In this document: one piece after another, positions 51,493 through 64,000 of the stretch
Numbering within the stretch: position 1 is the stretch's first letter
Layout: every line of letters begins with the position of its first letter
Source: Pacificimonas flava
Lineage (GTDB): Bacteria > Pseudomonadota > Alphaproteobacteria > Sphingomonadales > Sphingomonadaceae
DNA: 64,000 nucleotides
Assembly (NCBI RefSeq): GCF_000342165.1
Contig: NZ_AMRV01000001.1
Coordinates: forward strand, 248,001 to 312,000
Direction: 5' to 3'
The notes under the pieces: model-generated
The model's input: only the letters and a program-made list of their open reading frames with translations
What the model was told of the DNA's origin: nothing
Databases searched by the model: none
Position numbers and translations under genes: made by a program

Positions 51493-51618
51493 ATGGAAAA
51501 GAAACCATCTCAGCAGCAGAAAAAGCAGCAACAGCAGGGCGGCGAAAATCGCCAGCCCGGCCAGCAGCAGCAGGACCGGTCCGGCGGAAAGCAAGACCAG
51601 AAGAAGCAGCAGCGCTGA
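51493..51618 (+). CDS. Gln-rich 41-aa protein
   Basis: ATG 51493, preceded by AGGAG at 8 nt, opens a 41-aa ORF that is almost half Gln plus Lys/Gly/Arg. It starts MEKKPSQQQKKQQQQGG and ends KQDQKKQQR. It is basic, low-complexity and probably disordered. A strong terminator lies 80 nt downstream. Function unknown. The in-frame extension upstream to 51397 is not supported. Confidence 0.5.
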   Translation: MEKKPSQQQKKQQQQGGENRQPGQQQQDRSGGKQDQKKQQR

Positions 51619-51697
51619 GACTTCGACCCGCACTTTTCCTGAACGGGCCTGACGCCACCGGCTTCCCCCCTTTGCCGGTAGGTTGACGGCCCAGATC

Positions 51698-51744
51698 CCC
51701 CGCGCCTCTCCGCTTGTGTCCACGGCGGAGGACGCGGGTTTTTT
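51698..51744 (+). terminator. Intrinsic terminator upstream of gyrA
   Basis: CCCGCG-CTCTCCGC (51698-51713) pairs with GGCGGAGG-CGCGGG (51724-51738) around TTGTGTCCA, followed by TTTTTTAT. It ends the Gln-rich ORF transcript about 80 nt before the gyrA start. Confidence 0.85.
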
Positions 51745-51824
51745 ATGGCTCGCCCTAGCCCTTCTGCGCGTGCGCGCGTAAGGAGGGGCCCACATCACAA
51801 CGAATGGAAAGCGCGAGCTAGACC

Positions 51825-54566
<2,742 letters not shown>

Positions 54567-54764
54567 AAGAAATGGAGAAGTCTCCGCATCGTTCTTGCGA
54601 TTTCCTGGTTACCCCCGGTCCGGGAAACCGCGACGGTTGACGGAACGTTCCGCAGGTTCAAGCACTGTTCAGGCGGGTTGAAGTATAGTTTCAGATGATA
54701 CTTGGCGCTGGTTGTGCCGGCGCGAAGATGCATTGATTAGGTTGGACGACCAAAGGGAGATCTT

Positions 54765-56018
54765 ATGAAGTTCGTATCGAAGATCGCGCTGGGCGCGGCG
54801 CTCGCATTGAGTACGGTCGGCGCATCGACGCTGCCGGCGTCTGCAGCGAACGCTCAGGAGCAGGCAGAGGCCTATCAGGCGAAGCCATCGAGGAAGGCCG
54901 CCAAGCCGCTTTCGGCTGCGAACGAGGCTCTGCAGGCCAATGACTTTGCAACTGCGCAGGCGGAACTCGCAAAGGCTGACGCGGCGGCGGAATCCGCTGA
55001 CGACCGGTTCATTACGAACCAGTTGAGGTTGAATCTCGCGATTGCCACAGATGATGATGCGCTTTTGAATGAGGCGATCAACAATCTTCTGAATTCTGGC
55101 AGCCAAGCTCTGACGCCGGAGAAGCAGGCCCAGTTCATCAGCGCACTTGGGTCCAAAGCGCTGGAGAATGGGGATGATGCAGCAGCGTTGCAGCATTTCC
55201 AGCGCTTGGCAGAGTTGCAACCGAACAACCCGAGCGTGATTTATAATGTGGGTGTTCTGCAGCTTCAAAATGGACAGGCGCAGCAGTCGTACGATTCCTT
55301 TGGCCGGGCGATCGAGGTCGCTGAGGCCAATGGCGAAACCGCGGAGGAAGCCTGGTATCGTCAGCGCCTCGCCGCGGCCTTGCAGAATGAGTATGATCTG
55401 CTCGAACCGGGTTTCGCGTTGATCCAGGCGTATCCCACGCCGCAGAACTGGCGTGACGTGCTTCTGAGCTATCGTGACACGACGGAATTGTCGGATGATC
55501 AGAACCTCGATGTGTTTCGACTTCTTCACGACGTTGACGCGCTGCAGGGTGAAGGCGATTACTTCGAATATGCATCGACCGCCGAGCGTCGCCGACTGCT
55601 TGGTGAGGCAAAGGCTGCCTATGATGCCGGCATTTCGGCTGGCGCCCTCGACGCTGGCAAGCCCTATGTTTCGGAACTCAAGGGGCTAATCGATCAGAAT
55701 TACGCGACCGATCAGCAGGAGCTTGATTCCCTGGCAGCCGAGGCGGCATCGGAGCCGAATGGAAAGCTCGCCGCCAATACCGCGACCGCGTATCTCGGCT
55801 ATGGCGACAATCAGAAGGCCGCGGACCTTTACCGCACGGCCCTTGAGAAGGGCGGCGTTGACGCAGCCGACGTAAACACGCGTCTTGGCATTGCACTGAC
55901 GCGTGCGGGCGACACGGCCGGTGCGCGCGCTGCGTTCGAGGCCGCGAAGAGCGGACAGAACGGAACGCTTGCCGACTTCTGGCTTGCTTATCTGGATGCT
56001 CAGTCTCCCGCAGGCTGA
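54765..56018 (+). CDS. Exported TPR-repeat protein
   Basis: This is a 417-aa protein with a signal peptide (residues 1-28, ending TLPASAANA). Helical TPR-like repeats run throughout, such as ANEALQANDFATAQAELAKAD, QHFQRLAELQPNNPSVIYNVG and ALTRAGDTAGARAAFEAAKS (read in parts). It is probably periplasmic and acts as a protein-binding scaffold; partners unknown. GGGAGATCTT precedes the ATG and a clear terminator follows. The 198 nt after gyrA (54567-54764) hold only this gene's upstream region. Confidence 0.8.
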   Translation: MKFVSKIALGAALALSTVGASTLPASAANAQEQAEAYQAKPSRKAAKPLSAANEALQANDFATAQAELAKADAAAESADDRFITNQLRLNLAIATDDDALLNEAINNLLNSGSQALTPEKQAQFISALGSKALENGDDAAALQHFQRLAELQPNNPSVIYNVGVLQLQNGQAQQSYDSFGRAIEVAEANGETAEEAWYRQRLAAALQNEYDLLEPGFALIQAYPTPQNWRDVLLSYRDTTELSDDQNLDVFRLLHDVDALQGEGDYFEYASTAERRRLLGEAKAAYDAGISAGALDAGKPYVSELKGLIDQNYATDQQELDSLAAEAASEPNGKLAANTATAYLGYGDNQKAADLYRTALEKGGVDAADVNTRLGIALTRAGDTAGARAAFEAAKSGQNGTLADFWLAYLDAQSPAG

Positions 56019-56042
56019 TCGCTGCATTCTGAGACAAACGGG

Positions 56043-56070
56043 AAGGGCGGTGCCGGAGGCACCGCCCTTT
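56043..56070 (+). terminator. Intrinsic terminator after TPR gene
   Basis: AAGGGCGGTGCC and GGCACCGCCCTT form a perfect 12-bp stem with a 3-nt loop, followed by TCG. It lies 25 nt after the TPR stop and 23 nt before the M28 peptidase start. The U tract is short. Confidence 0.75.
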
Positions 56071-56092
56071 CGCGTGTAGGGACAAGTATAAA

Positions 56093-57118
56093 ATGAGATC
56101 GACTCTAACGGCGGGGCGGTTCTGGCTTGTGCATTGTCTTTGCGCGGTGGCCGTGACCAGTTGCGCCAGCACCGCGCTGAGAACTGAGCCATCCTCAGCA
56201 GAGTATTCCCTATCGCCGGATGCACTCGCGGCGCATGTCGCCTGGCTGTCCAGTGATGATCTGGCCGGTCGGGAGCCTGGTACCGAGGGCGACAAAGATA
56301 CGACCGCCTATCTGGTCAGCCAGTTTCGTGCCTTGGGCGCGGTGCCTCTTGCCGCTCCCGATTATCGCCAATCCTTTGAAATTAGCCTTGATGAGGCGAC
56401 CGTCCAGACCGCGAACGTCGTTGCCACCGTTCGGGGAACGCGTGAGCCGGAACGATATGTTCTGTTCATCGCCCATCATGACGGCCAGGGACTCTGCGCA
56501 GAAAGCAACGACCGCATCTGCAATTCCGCCGTCGACAATGCCAGCGGTACGGCAGTCCTGATCGAGATGGCGCGGCAGGTCGCTGCCAGACCGCTGCCGA
56601 TCTCCATAATTTTCCTGGCGAGCGGTGCAGAGGAAGAGGGGCTGCTCGGCGCCAAGGCGTTTATCGAAGACCCCCCAGTGCCCTTGGCCCAGATTGAGGC
56701 GGCGTTTGGCCTCGATACGGTGGCGGCGCGCGGTTACAGCGATACCGTCGGCATTCTTGGTGAAGGTTTGACCTCGCTCGACCCGCTGGTTCGCCGGGCG
56801 GCCGCGCGAAGCGGCCGCCATGTCGACACGGCCGAAGGCACGGCAGACTTTTACCGCCGTTCGGACCACGCCGTCTTTGCCGACGCCGGTGTGCCCGCCA
56901 TCATGGTGACGGGTTTGTTCGCCCCCGGCGAGGACAAGTTCGTGACCGGCGCCTACGCCGCCAATCATTATCACCGGCCCAGCGATGAGGCAGGCCCGAC
57001 CATCGATTATCGCGGTGCTGCCGCGGACGGAGCCCTGCTTCTGGAGATTGCCGCTCTTGTCGCCGATGCGGAAACACCACCGCGATGGACCGAGAATTCC
57101 ATCTATCAGCGCCCCTAG
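56093..57118 (+). CDS. M28-family metallopeptidase lipoprotein
   Basis: This is a 341-aa exported protein with lipobox-like VAVTSC (about Cys24). The M28 catalytic domain shows zinc ligands in FIAHHDG (His), NSAVDNASG (Asp), SGAEEEGLLGA (Glu pair), LDTVAARG (Asp) and NHYHRPSDE (His). Bacterial M28 members are aminopeptidases or glutaminyl cyclase-like enzymes; the exact activity is unknown. It sits between two terminated units and just upstream of guaB. Confidence 0.87.
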   Translation: MRSTLTAGRFWLVHCLCAVAVTSCASTALRTEPSSAEYSLSPDALAAHVAWLSSDDLAGREPGTEGDKDTTAYLVSQFRALGAVPLAAPDYRQSFEISLDEATVQTANVVATVRGTREPERYVLFIAHHDGQGLCAESNDRICNSAVDNASGTAVLIEMARQVAARPLPISIIFLASGAEEEGLLGAKAFIEDPPVPLAQIEAAFGLDTVAARGYSDTVGILGEGLTSLDPLVRRAAARSGRHVDTAEGTADFYRRSDHAVFADAGVPAIMVTGLFAPGEDKFVTGAYAANHYHRPSDEAGPTIDYRGAAADGALLLEIAALVADAETPPRWTENSIYQRP

Positions 57119-58660
<1,542 letters not shown>

Positions 58661-58666
58661 CCTGTT

Positions 58667-59779
58667 GTGACGCCGGCGGCGCGTGTCCAGGCCGCGATCG
58701 AAATCCTGGATCTGGTGATCGAGGCTGCGCGCGAGGGCGGGGCGGCGGCGGATGTCATTGTCCAGCGTTACTTCCGGTCGCGTCGGTATGCCGGTTCGAA
58801 GGATCGCCGGGCCGTGCGCGATCTGGTTTTCGATACCATTCGCGCAATCGGTGAACGCCCGGAGAGCGGCCGCGCCGCCATTCTGGGAGCCAAGCCGGAA
58901 CTGGAGGAATGGTTCGGAACGGGCGGACACGCGCCAGAGCCGATCGCACCGGCAGAGGGACGGGCGGAAACCAGCCTCGCCCCGAATTGGCTTTTGGCGA
59001 AACTCGGTAAGCGGGCGGATCCGGCGCTGCTGTCGCGTGCGGGCATCGACCTGCGCGTCAACACGTTGAGGGCGGAACGGCCGCAAATGTTGCACCTGGG
59101 GCAGCCCATTGCGGATCTGCCGAACGGCATTGCCGGAGCGCCCGAGGATATTGCAGCGCGCCCTGAATACGAAGACGGGCGCGTAGAGATCCAGGATGCG
59201 GGCAGTCAGCGTATCGTGCAGATGTGCGGCGCGGCGCCAGGTATGACGGTCGTTGATCTCTGTGCCGGGGCTGGGGGGAAAACCCTGGCGCTTGCCGCGG
59301 ATATGGCGGCGGAGGGCCGGCTGATCGCGGCAGATACCGATCGGATGCGGCTAGGGGCGCTCCGCCCTCGCGCCGAACGTGCGGGAGCGACGATGATCGA
59401 ATCGCGCCTGCTCGATCCGCAGCGCGAGATGGAAGCGTTGACCGATCTGGCGGGCGCGGCGGATGTGGTTCTCGTGGATGCACCCTGCTCCGGAACGGGC
59501 ACGTGGCGCCGGAATCCTGAGGCGCGCTGGCGCCTGACGCCGGAGCGCCTGCAGCGTCTTACGCGCATCCAGGCGCAACTCATCACTCTAGGAGCGAGCT
59601 TGGTCAGGCCTGGCGGTAGCCTGGTCTACGCTGTCTGTTCGCTGCTTCCCGACGAGGGCGATCATATTGTCAGCGGTTTCGGTGATCCCCAAATGAGACT
59701 GACGGATACGCGGCTTCTGACGCCGCAGAAGGATGGATCGGACGGCTTCTTCATCGCGCGTTTCGAACGGGCATGTTAA
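58667..59779 (+). CDS. RsmB/NOP-family RNA m5C methyltransferase
   Basis: This is a 370-aa SAM-dependent RNA cytosine-C5 methyltransferase. An NusB-like or N-terminal region precedes the Rossmann domain with VDLCAGAGGKTLALA and VLVDAPCSGTGTWRRNPEARW (catalytic Cys), then the SLVYAVCSLLPDEGD segment holding the second Cys. These two cysteines mark the family. The target (16S rRNA or other) is not certain. GTG 58667 starts 6 nt after guaB, so cotranscription is likely. Confidence 0.87.
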   Translation: MTPAARVQAAIEILDLVIEAAREGGAAADVIVQRYFRSRRYAGSKDRRAVRDLVFDTIRAIGERPESGRAAILGAKPELEEWFGTGGHAPEPIAPAEGRAETSLAPNWLLAKLGKRADPALLSRAGIDLRVNTLRAERPQMLHLGQPIADLPNGIAGAPEDIAARPEYEDGRVEIQDAGSQRIVQMCGAAPGMTVVDLCAGAGGKTLALAADMAAEGRLIAADTDRMRLGALRPRAERAGATMIESRLLDPQREMEALTDLAGAADVVLVDAPCSGTGTWRRNPEARWRLTPERLQRLTRIQAQLITLGASLVRPGGSLVYAVCSLLPDEGDHIVSGFGDPQMRLTDTRLLTPQKDGSDGFFIARFERAC

Positions 59780-59807
59780 GGGCGGTGCGACTGAACTGGA
59801 GACGCAG

Positions 59808-60341
59808 ATGAAGAAGTTACTCCTGACCGGGGCCGGCGCAGCGCTGATTGGCGGCCTGTCCACCATGGCGTTCTGCACCACGGCCCAACCGGCGATCGCT
59901 CCGCAGTCCATGCGGTTTACCGATGCCGGTCAGGACATGCTTGGCAGCAACGATGCGGAAGCGGCCATCCGCCAGTTCGAGACTGCGCTTGCGGTCGATC
60001 CGAAGAATGTCGATGCCTATATCGGAATGGCGCGCGCTTATGACCAGTTGGGCCTGCCTGGCCGCGCTGTGAAATTCTATCGCGAGGGGCTTACGATTGA
60101 TCCGACAAACCTGCTGGCGTTGGAGGAACAGGGCGCGGCACTGATCAAGCGCGGCGCCGTCGCACGCGCCGAAGCGAATTTGGATCGGATTCGAGAGATT
60201 TGCGGTGATTGTGGAGAGGCAAGTCGGCTACAGGGTGCGATTGCTGCCGGTCCGCCCGCAGTGGAAGATCCCGCTTCGGCGGAGGCTGCCATGGAGCCGG
60301 ACACCGACCTCGAGCAACCGGAGCCGCCGGCAACGAACTAG
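59808..60341 (+). CDS. Small exported TPR protein
   Basis: This is a 177-aa protein with an N-terminal hydrophobic signal (LLLTGAGAALIGGLSTMAF). Two to three TPR motifs follow: AAIRQFETALAVDPKNVDAY, RAYDQLGLPGRAVKFYREGL, then LALEEQGAALIKRGAVARAE. An acidic Pro-rich tail completes it. Function unknown, probably a periplasmic scaffold. GGAG precedes ATG 59808, and the frame extension upstream to 59733 lies inside the methyltransferase gene. It overlaps the rsmA 3' end by 4 nt on the opposite strand. Confidence 0.8.
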   Translation: MKKLLLTGAGAALIGGLSTMAFCTTAQPAIAPQSMRFTDAGQDMLGSNDAEAAIRQFETALAVDPKNVDAYIGMARAYDQLGLPGRAVKFYREGLTIDPTNLLALEEQGAALIKRGAVARAEANLDRIREICGDCGEASRLQGAIAAGPPAVEDPASAEAAMEPDTDLEQPEPPATN

Positions 60342-61171
60342 CCGTCGCTGAGGATGCGCGCAATCTCCACGAATTCCTGTACGGAAATCGTTTCAGGTCT
60401 GCGCGTCGCCTCTATGCCCAGAGTTTCCAAAGCCTCCAATGCGTTCGGAACGGACTTCAGGCTTGCCCGCAGCATTTTCCGGCGCTGACCGAAGGCAGCG
60501 GCGGTCAGACGGGACAGGATTTCGGCATCGACTCCGACGGGCTGCGCCCTGGGAGTGATGTGAACAATTGCAGAATCGACTTTCGGCGGCGGAACGAAGG
60601 CGCGGGCCGGCAGCCGCATCGCGATGCGTGCCGTTGAGCGCCACTGGGCGAGAACCGAAAGGCGGCCATAAGCGCCGGTTTGCGGCAGCGCGACGATCCG
60701 TTCGGCGACTTCCCGTTGAAACATGAGCGTCAGACTGCGCCACCATGGCAGCCACGGCGCTTCAAGCCAACGGACGAGCAGAGCGGTTCCGACATTGTAG
60801 GGAAGGTTCGCGGCGACATGGGCATTGCCGATCGTCGAGGGTTCATCGATGGTCAGTGCATCGCCTTCGATCACCGACAGATTTCCACCGGATATTTCCG
60901 CAAGTTCGCCGAGCGCCGGCAGGCACCGGCTGTCCATTTCCACCGCGGTCACGCGGGCACCCGCCTTGAGCAGAGCGCGCGTCAAACCGCCGGGGCCGGG
61001 TCCGACCTCATAAAGATGCTGGCCATGCAAATCCCCGGGGATGCGCGCGATCTTCGCGAGCAAGTTCGGATCCAGCAGGAAGTTCTGACCGAGCGCCTTC
61101 TTCGCACTGAGGCCGTGTGCGGCGATGGTATCCCTGAGCGGCGGCAGATCCGCAAACGGATCCGCGGTCAC
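60338..61171 (-). CDS. rsmA: 16S rRNA (A1518/A1519-N6)-dimethyltransferase
   Basis: This is a 277-aa KsgA/RsmA protein. KKALGQNFLLDPNLLAKIAR opens the fold, then the SAM motif YEVGPGPGGLTRALL, the VEMDSR motif and the NLPYNVGTALLVRWL catalytic segment. It dimethylates two adjacent adenosines in the small rRNA. GTG 61171 overlaps the pdxA stop as GTGA and has GGAGGAGG upstream. It is the last gene of surA-pdxA-rsmA, an order found across proteobacteria. Confidence 0.95.
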   Translation of the reverse strand: MTADPFADLPPLRDTIAAHGLSAKKALGQNFLLDPNLLAKIARIPGDLHGQHLYEVGPGPGGLTRALLKAGARVTAVEMDSRCLPALGELAEISGGNLSVIEGDALTIDEPSTIGNAHVAANLPYNVGTALLVRWLEAPWLPWWRSLTLMFQREVAERIVALPQTGAYGRLSVLAQWRSTARIAMRLPARAFVPPPKVDSAIVHITPRAQPVGVDAEILSRLTAAAFGQRRKMLRASLKSVPNALEALETLGIEATRRPETISVQEFVEIARILSDG

Positions 61172-62172
61172 GCCTCCTCCCGATCGTAAAGCATGCGCTG
61201 CTCTGCACAGAAGTCCGCCAAAGCAAGCGCCGCGGCCATCGCGTCCGGGCGGGCGAAGCCCTTGCCGGCAATGTCGAAGGCCGTGCCGTGATCAGGGCTG
61301 GTGCGGACGATGGGCAGGCCGAGCGTCAGGTTCACACCCTCATCGAAGTGCAGGGTTTTGACGGGAATCAGCGCTTGATCATGATACATGCAGATCGCGG
61401 CGTCATAGCCCGCCCGGGCGCGGGGATGGAACATCGTGTCGGCAGGAAGAGGGCCGAACACATCGAAGGGTTCGCCGGCCAGCGCCTCGATGGCGGGCAG
61501 GATGATGTCTTCCTCTTCAGTGCCCATCAGCTTGCTCTCGCCGGCATGAGGATTGAGGCCGGACACCGCAATACGGGGGCGGACCACGCCGAAGTTCCGG
61601 ATGAGACCACGCGCCGTCGCACGAATGCGGGCCGTGATCATGTCCGTCGTCAGAACGCGCGGCACATCCGCAAGGCTGATATGCATCGTGACGGGCACGC
61701 ATTTCAGGTTCGGACCAGCGAGCATCATGGCGATATTCTCTGGTGCGACCCCGCAGCGCTCGGCCACGAACTCCGTCTGGCCGGGGTGATTGAAGCCGAT
61801 GGCGTGGAGCTGCGATTTGGATACAGGCGCCGTGACGAGTGCACTTGCAGCGCCCGAGCGGACAAGCCCGGTGGCGAACTCGAGAGAATCGAGCGCGCAG
61901 CGCGCGCCCTCGAGACTTGGCTCCCCGAAGCGCACATCCTCGCTATGTTCCACCTCGATCAGCGGAAGTGCATGGTCGAAAACGCGAAGCGCATCCTGCG
62001 GTGAACCGATCGTCTCAATCGGCCCCTTCCACGCCGCGGCGAGAGCGTTGCGGCTTCCCACAGCAAAAAAGCGGGGCAGGGCGCGGGCTTCCGCCTCAGC
62101 GTAGATTTTTGCCGTGATCTCGGCACCCACCCCCGCCGGGTCGCCCAGGGCAATGGCCACCGGCAGGCTCAT
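61168..62172 (-). CDS. pdxA: 4-hydroxythreonine-4-phosphate dehydrogenase
   Basis: This is a 334-aa PdxA protein that oxidises 4-phosphohydroxy-L-threonine in pyridoxal phosphate synthesis. Typical features are VAIALGDPAGVGAEI at the start, VTAPVSKSQLH, the metal-binding histidines in FNHPGQTEF and MYHDQALIPVK, and GLPIVRTSPDHGTAFDIAG. I chose ATG 62172 because it gives the family N-terminus; the open frame extends to 62409 without a ribosome site. Confidence 0.94.
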   Translation of the reverse strand: MSLPVAIALGDPAGVGAEITAKIYAEAEARALPRFFAVGSRNALAAAWKGPIETIGSPQDALRVFDHALPLIEVEHSEDVRFGEPSLEGARCALDSLEFATGLVRSGAASALVTAPVSKSQLHAIGFNHPGQTEFVAERCGVAPENIAMMLAGPNLKCVPVTMHISLADVPRVLTTDMITARIRATARGLIRNFGVVRPRIAVSGLNPHAGESKLMGTEEEDIILPAIEALAGEPFDVFGPLPADTMFHPRARAGYDAAICMYHDQALIPVKTLHFDEGVNLTLGLPIVRTSPDHGTAFDIAGKGFARPDAMAAALALADFCAEQRMLYDREEA

Positions 62173-62269
62173 GCGGGGCGGAATTTTCGTATCACGATTG
62201 CCACGCATATGCCCTGCCGGGGAACGCTCCCGGAAACAAGAAATAAGTTCCCGGGCGCGCCGCGCAGGA

Positions 62270-63652
62270 TCAGCGATAATCGATGATGGCTTCACGGCGA
62301 AGATCACGCAAGTAACGCCGCGCCGCCATATTGACCCGCGATTCTTCCAGCTGCTGGTACATCGCGGTGAAGTTCGGGGCCGCGACCTCGTTCGGCTGTT
62401 CGCGGCCACAGAGGGTCAGCACCTTCAGCCCCTCCTGCAACGAACCGAAGGGCGGGGTGGACTGCCCAATCTGCATCTGCCCCACGACATCCTTCAGCTG
62501 GGGTGGAAGATCGCCGAGACGCAGCGAATCGTTGACGGTCACCTCGCCGCCGAGCTGCTGCGCAACGCCCTCGACGCCGCCGCAACCGCCCATGCCCGTT
62601 ATCGCATCGTTCATCCGCGCGACGAGCGAGCGCGCATCCTCCTCGCTTGTCTCCGGCGACAGGTTCACGGAGATCTGCTTCAGGCTGAGGATGGCATCGT
62701 CCTCGTTGGCGGTCAGTACCTGACGTTTGTCGACCAGCGCCAGGATGACGACAGCGCCTGGAATCTGGATCGGCTGCGTAATCTGCCCTTCCTGCATCCG
62801 CGCCACGATCGGCTGCAGTTCCTGCGGCAATTGTTCAAGCTGCACCCATCCAAGGTCGCCGCCGAGCGTCGCCGTCGAGCTTTCCGAATATTGCCGCGCA
62901 TAGGCTACGAATGCCGCGCCCTGCGCCAGTTGCTCCGCGATTCCATCCGCCTGCGCCTTCACCTGCGCGGCGTTTTCCGGCGACGTGAACAGAACGAGTT
63001 CCGCGATCCGGAATTCATCCGTACCCTTGTTCGCCTCCATATCCGCGATCATGCTTTCGACTTCATCGTCGCCGACATTCACGAACGGCTCCACGCGGCG
63101 GCGAAGCAGGCGACCCCATGCAAGTTCCGCCCTGATCTGCTGCTTGATCGACATGGGGGAGGTGCCGCGCGTCTCCAGATAATTGCCGAACTTCTCGGGG
63201 GTCATCTGAAAATTCTGCGCGACCCGGCCAAAGGCGTCGGTCAGGTCCTGGTCCGTTACGACAATATCGTTTTCGGCGCTTTCCTGAATCTGCAGTTTCT
63301 CGTCGATCAGGTTCCGCATTACCTGCAGCCGCAGACGGAGTTGCTCCTGTTCGTCGAGATCGGTGGGATTCGAAGCCAGAACCAGATTCAGCCTCTGCTC
63401 CACGTCGGTATCGGTCACGACGTCGCCGTTGACGACCACGTTGGCCTTGCGCACGTTGGGATCGTCCGGCTCGGCAAACATGCTGATGTTCGGCGTGCGG
63501 TTCAGCTCGTCCAGAATCGGGTTTTCCGCCTGCGAGGAATCGGCAGCCCGTTCACTGGCGCTCGTGGCCGGCTCGGTCTGAGCATGAACGGCCAGCGCCA
63601 GGGTAGACGCCAGCGCGGCGCCGGCAAATGTGCGTAGCGTCGTCAGGTTCAT
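62270..63652 (-). CDS. surA: Periplasmic peptidyl-prolyl isomerase SurA-like chaperone
   Basis: This is a 460-aa exported protein with a signal peptide (residues 1-24, ending AVHAQ). An N-terminal SurA helical chaperone domain (about residues 70-190) contains NGDVVTDTDVEQRLNLVL. One parvulin domain is clear (about 190-310, FRIAELVLFTSPEN to LVDKRQ), and a second, more diverged copy lies at about 320-410. SurA delivers outer-membrane proteins such as LptD. The neighbouring lptD fits. GAGG precedes the ATG. Confidence 0.9.
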   Translation of the reverse strand: MNLTTLRTFAGAALASTLALAVHAQTEPATSASERAADSSQAENPILDELNRTPNISMFAEPDDPNVRKANVVVNGDVVTDTDVEQRLNLVLASNPTDLDEQEQLRLRLQVMRNLIDEKLQIQESAENDIVVTDQDLTDAFGRVAQNFQMTPEKFGNYLETRGTSPMSIKQQIRAELAWGRLLRRRVEPFVNVGDDEVESMIADMEANKGTDEFRIAELVLFTSPENAAQVKAQADGIAEQLAQGAAFVAYARQYSESSTATLGGDLGWVQLEQLPQELQPIVARMQEGQITQPIQIPGAVVILALVDKRQVLTANEDDAILSLKQISVNLSPETSEEDARSLVARMNDAITGMGGCGGVEGVAQQLGGEVTVNDSLRLGDLPPQLKDVVGQMQIGQSTPPFGSLQEGLKVLTLCGREQPNEVAAPNFTAMYQQLEESRVNMAARRYLRDLRREAIIDYR

Positions 63653-63808
63653 CCTCGAATTTGCTCCTTGAACTAGATGGGTATCGGGCTGGGGCGCCCC
63701 GCCGCCGATGCGCCGACCGCTCCTAGGCGGCGCAGGCTTCGCTTTGCAACAGGACCGCAAAAAATGCCGCTCGGCCGCTTATCTGACTCCGGCACCCTGA
63801 ACCCGCGA

Positions 63809-64000
63809 TTACCCGCCGATATTCTTCAGCGCTACGTTGAAAAGAAACGTGTTCCCTCGTTGGAAATCCTGAATTTCGGAATAGTCGCGTCGCCAGGTAA
63901 GCCCGAAGCGGAAACACTCGTCCTCATACTGGAATCCGACGCGGTGACGGATGGGGTCGAATCCATTTGCAAGGCTCAGCGGATCTTCGGCTTCGTTCGT
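63809..64000 (-). CDS. lptD: LPS-assembly protein LptD, C-terminal part (cut by window edge)
   Basis: The minus-strand frame from the window edge to TAA at 63809 encodes 63 residues. They include ANGFDPIRHRVGFQYEDECF, RFGLTWRRDYSEIQDFQRGN and TFLFNVALKNIGG. This is the characteristic end of the LptD outer-membrane barrel, with the conserved DECF cysteine near the C-terminus. The start lies beyond 64000. The 156 nt between it and surA (63653-63808) show no gene. Confidence 0.9.
   Translation of the reverse strand, partial: TNEAEDPLSLANGFDPIRHRVGFQYEDECFRFGLTWRRDYSEIQDFQRGNTFLFNVALKNIGG

Overview
The window looks like chromosomal DNA of a GC-rich alphaproteobacterium, most likely a sphingomonad (Sphingomonadales, Erythrobacteraceae/Sphingomonadaceae). 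The evidence is the lptD-surA-pdxA-rsmA order at the right edge, an EipA/DUF1134 protein, a DUF3175 protein, the short membrane peptide with an RGGEI motif, and a split Wzx/Wzy exopolysaccharide locus. Gene density is high. Many starts are GTG or TTG, and several neighbours overlap by 4 nt (ATGA or GTGA), which points to translational coupling.

Layout. (a) 1-4 kb: ilvE, then nucleotide-sugar genes (UDP-HexNAc 6-dehydrogenase, UDP-glucuronate 4-epimerase, a YdcF-type envelope protein). (b) 4.2-13.1 kb: tRNA-Gln(UUG) and a stress-type block (zinc alcohol dehydrogenase, SRPBCC protein, SDR, ExoD, Gly-rich BON protein, a Pcm-erythromycin esterase fusion, DUF3175, a small membrane protein, a CYP152-type P450). 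Two leftward units here carry a GGAAC-N17-CGTC sequence that resembles an ECF/general-stress promoter. (c) 13.2-22.4 kb: two divergent gene pairs that together look like a complete route for using hydroxyproline-rich, arabinosylated protein. They encode a 4-hydroxyproline epimerase, a DapA-like deaminase, a D-amino-acid (D-hydroxyproline) dehydrogenase, an Xaa-Pro peptidase, an exported prolyl dipeptidyl peptidase and a Tat-exported GH127/GH146 beta-L-arabinofuranosidase. Both divergent intergenic regions contain the palindrome ATCGTATACGAT, so one regulator probably controls all six genes.

(d) 22.5-39.4 kb: the main exopolysaccharide locus, with glycosyltransferases, Wzy-like polymerase, acyltransferase, Wza-like exporter, outer-membrane barrel, Wzc-like tyrosine autokinase, priming sugar transferase, beta-helix protein, pyruvyl transferase and Wzx flippase. 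It also holds two tail-anchored miniproteins. Two of its genes (GT2 at 22.5 kb, wzx at 37.9-39.4 kb) have no ATG/GTG/TTG early enough to encode their conserved N-termini. (e) 39.5-40.2 kb: a decayed cardiolipin synthase. (f) 40.4-51.7 kb: mixed accessory genes (degenerate-receiver/winged-helix protein, EipA, LuxR solo, semialdehyde dehydrogenase, small lipoproteins, zinc peptidase, flavin monooxygenase, two fasciclin lipoproteins) and a compact unit made of a 19-codon ORF with a full anti-SD match plus a terminator. (g) 51.8-64 kb: core genes gyrA, TPR protein, M28 peptidase, guaB, RNA methyltransferase, TPR protein, rsmA, pdxA, surA and the 3' end of lptD.

The main candidate for a new system is the hydroxyproline/arabinoside locus in (c): surface enzymes would strip arabinose and release dipeptides, and cytoplasmic enzymes would convert hydroxyproline to 2-oxoglutarate semialdehyde. 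Family assignments come from motifs read by eye. No database search was run.
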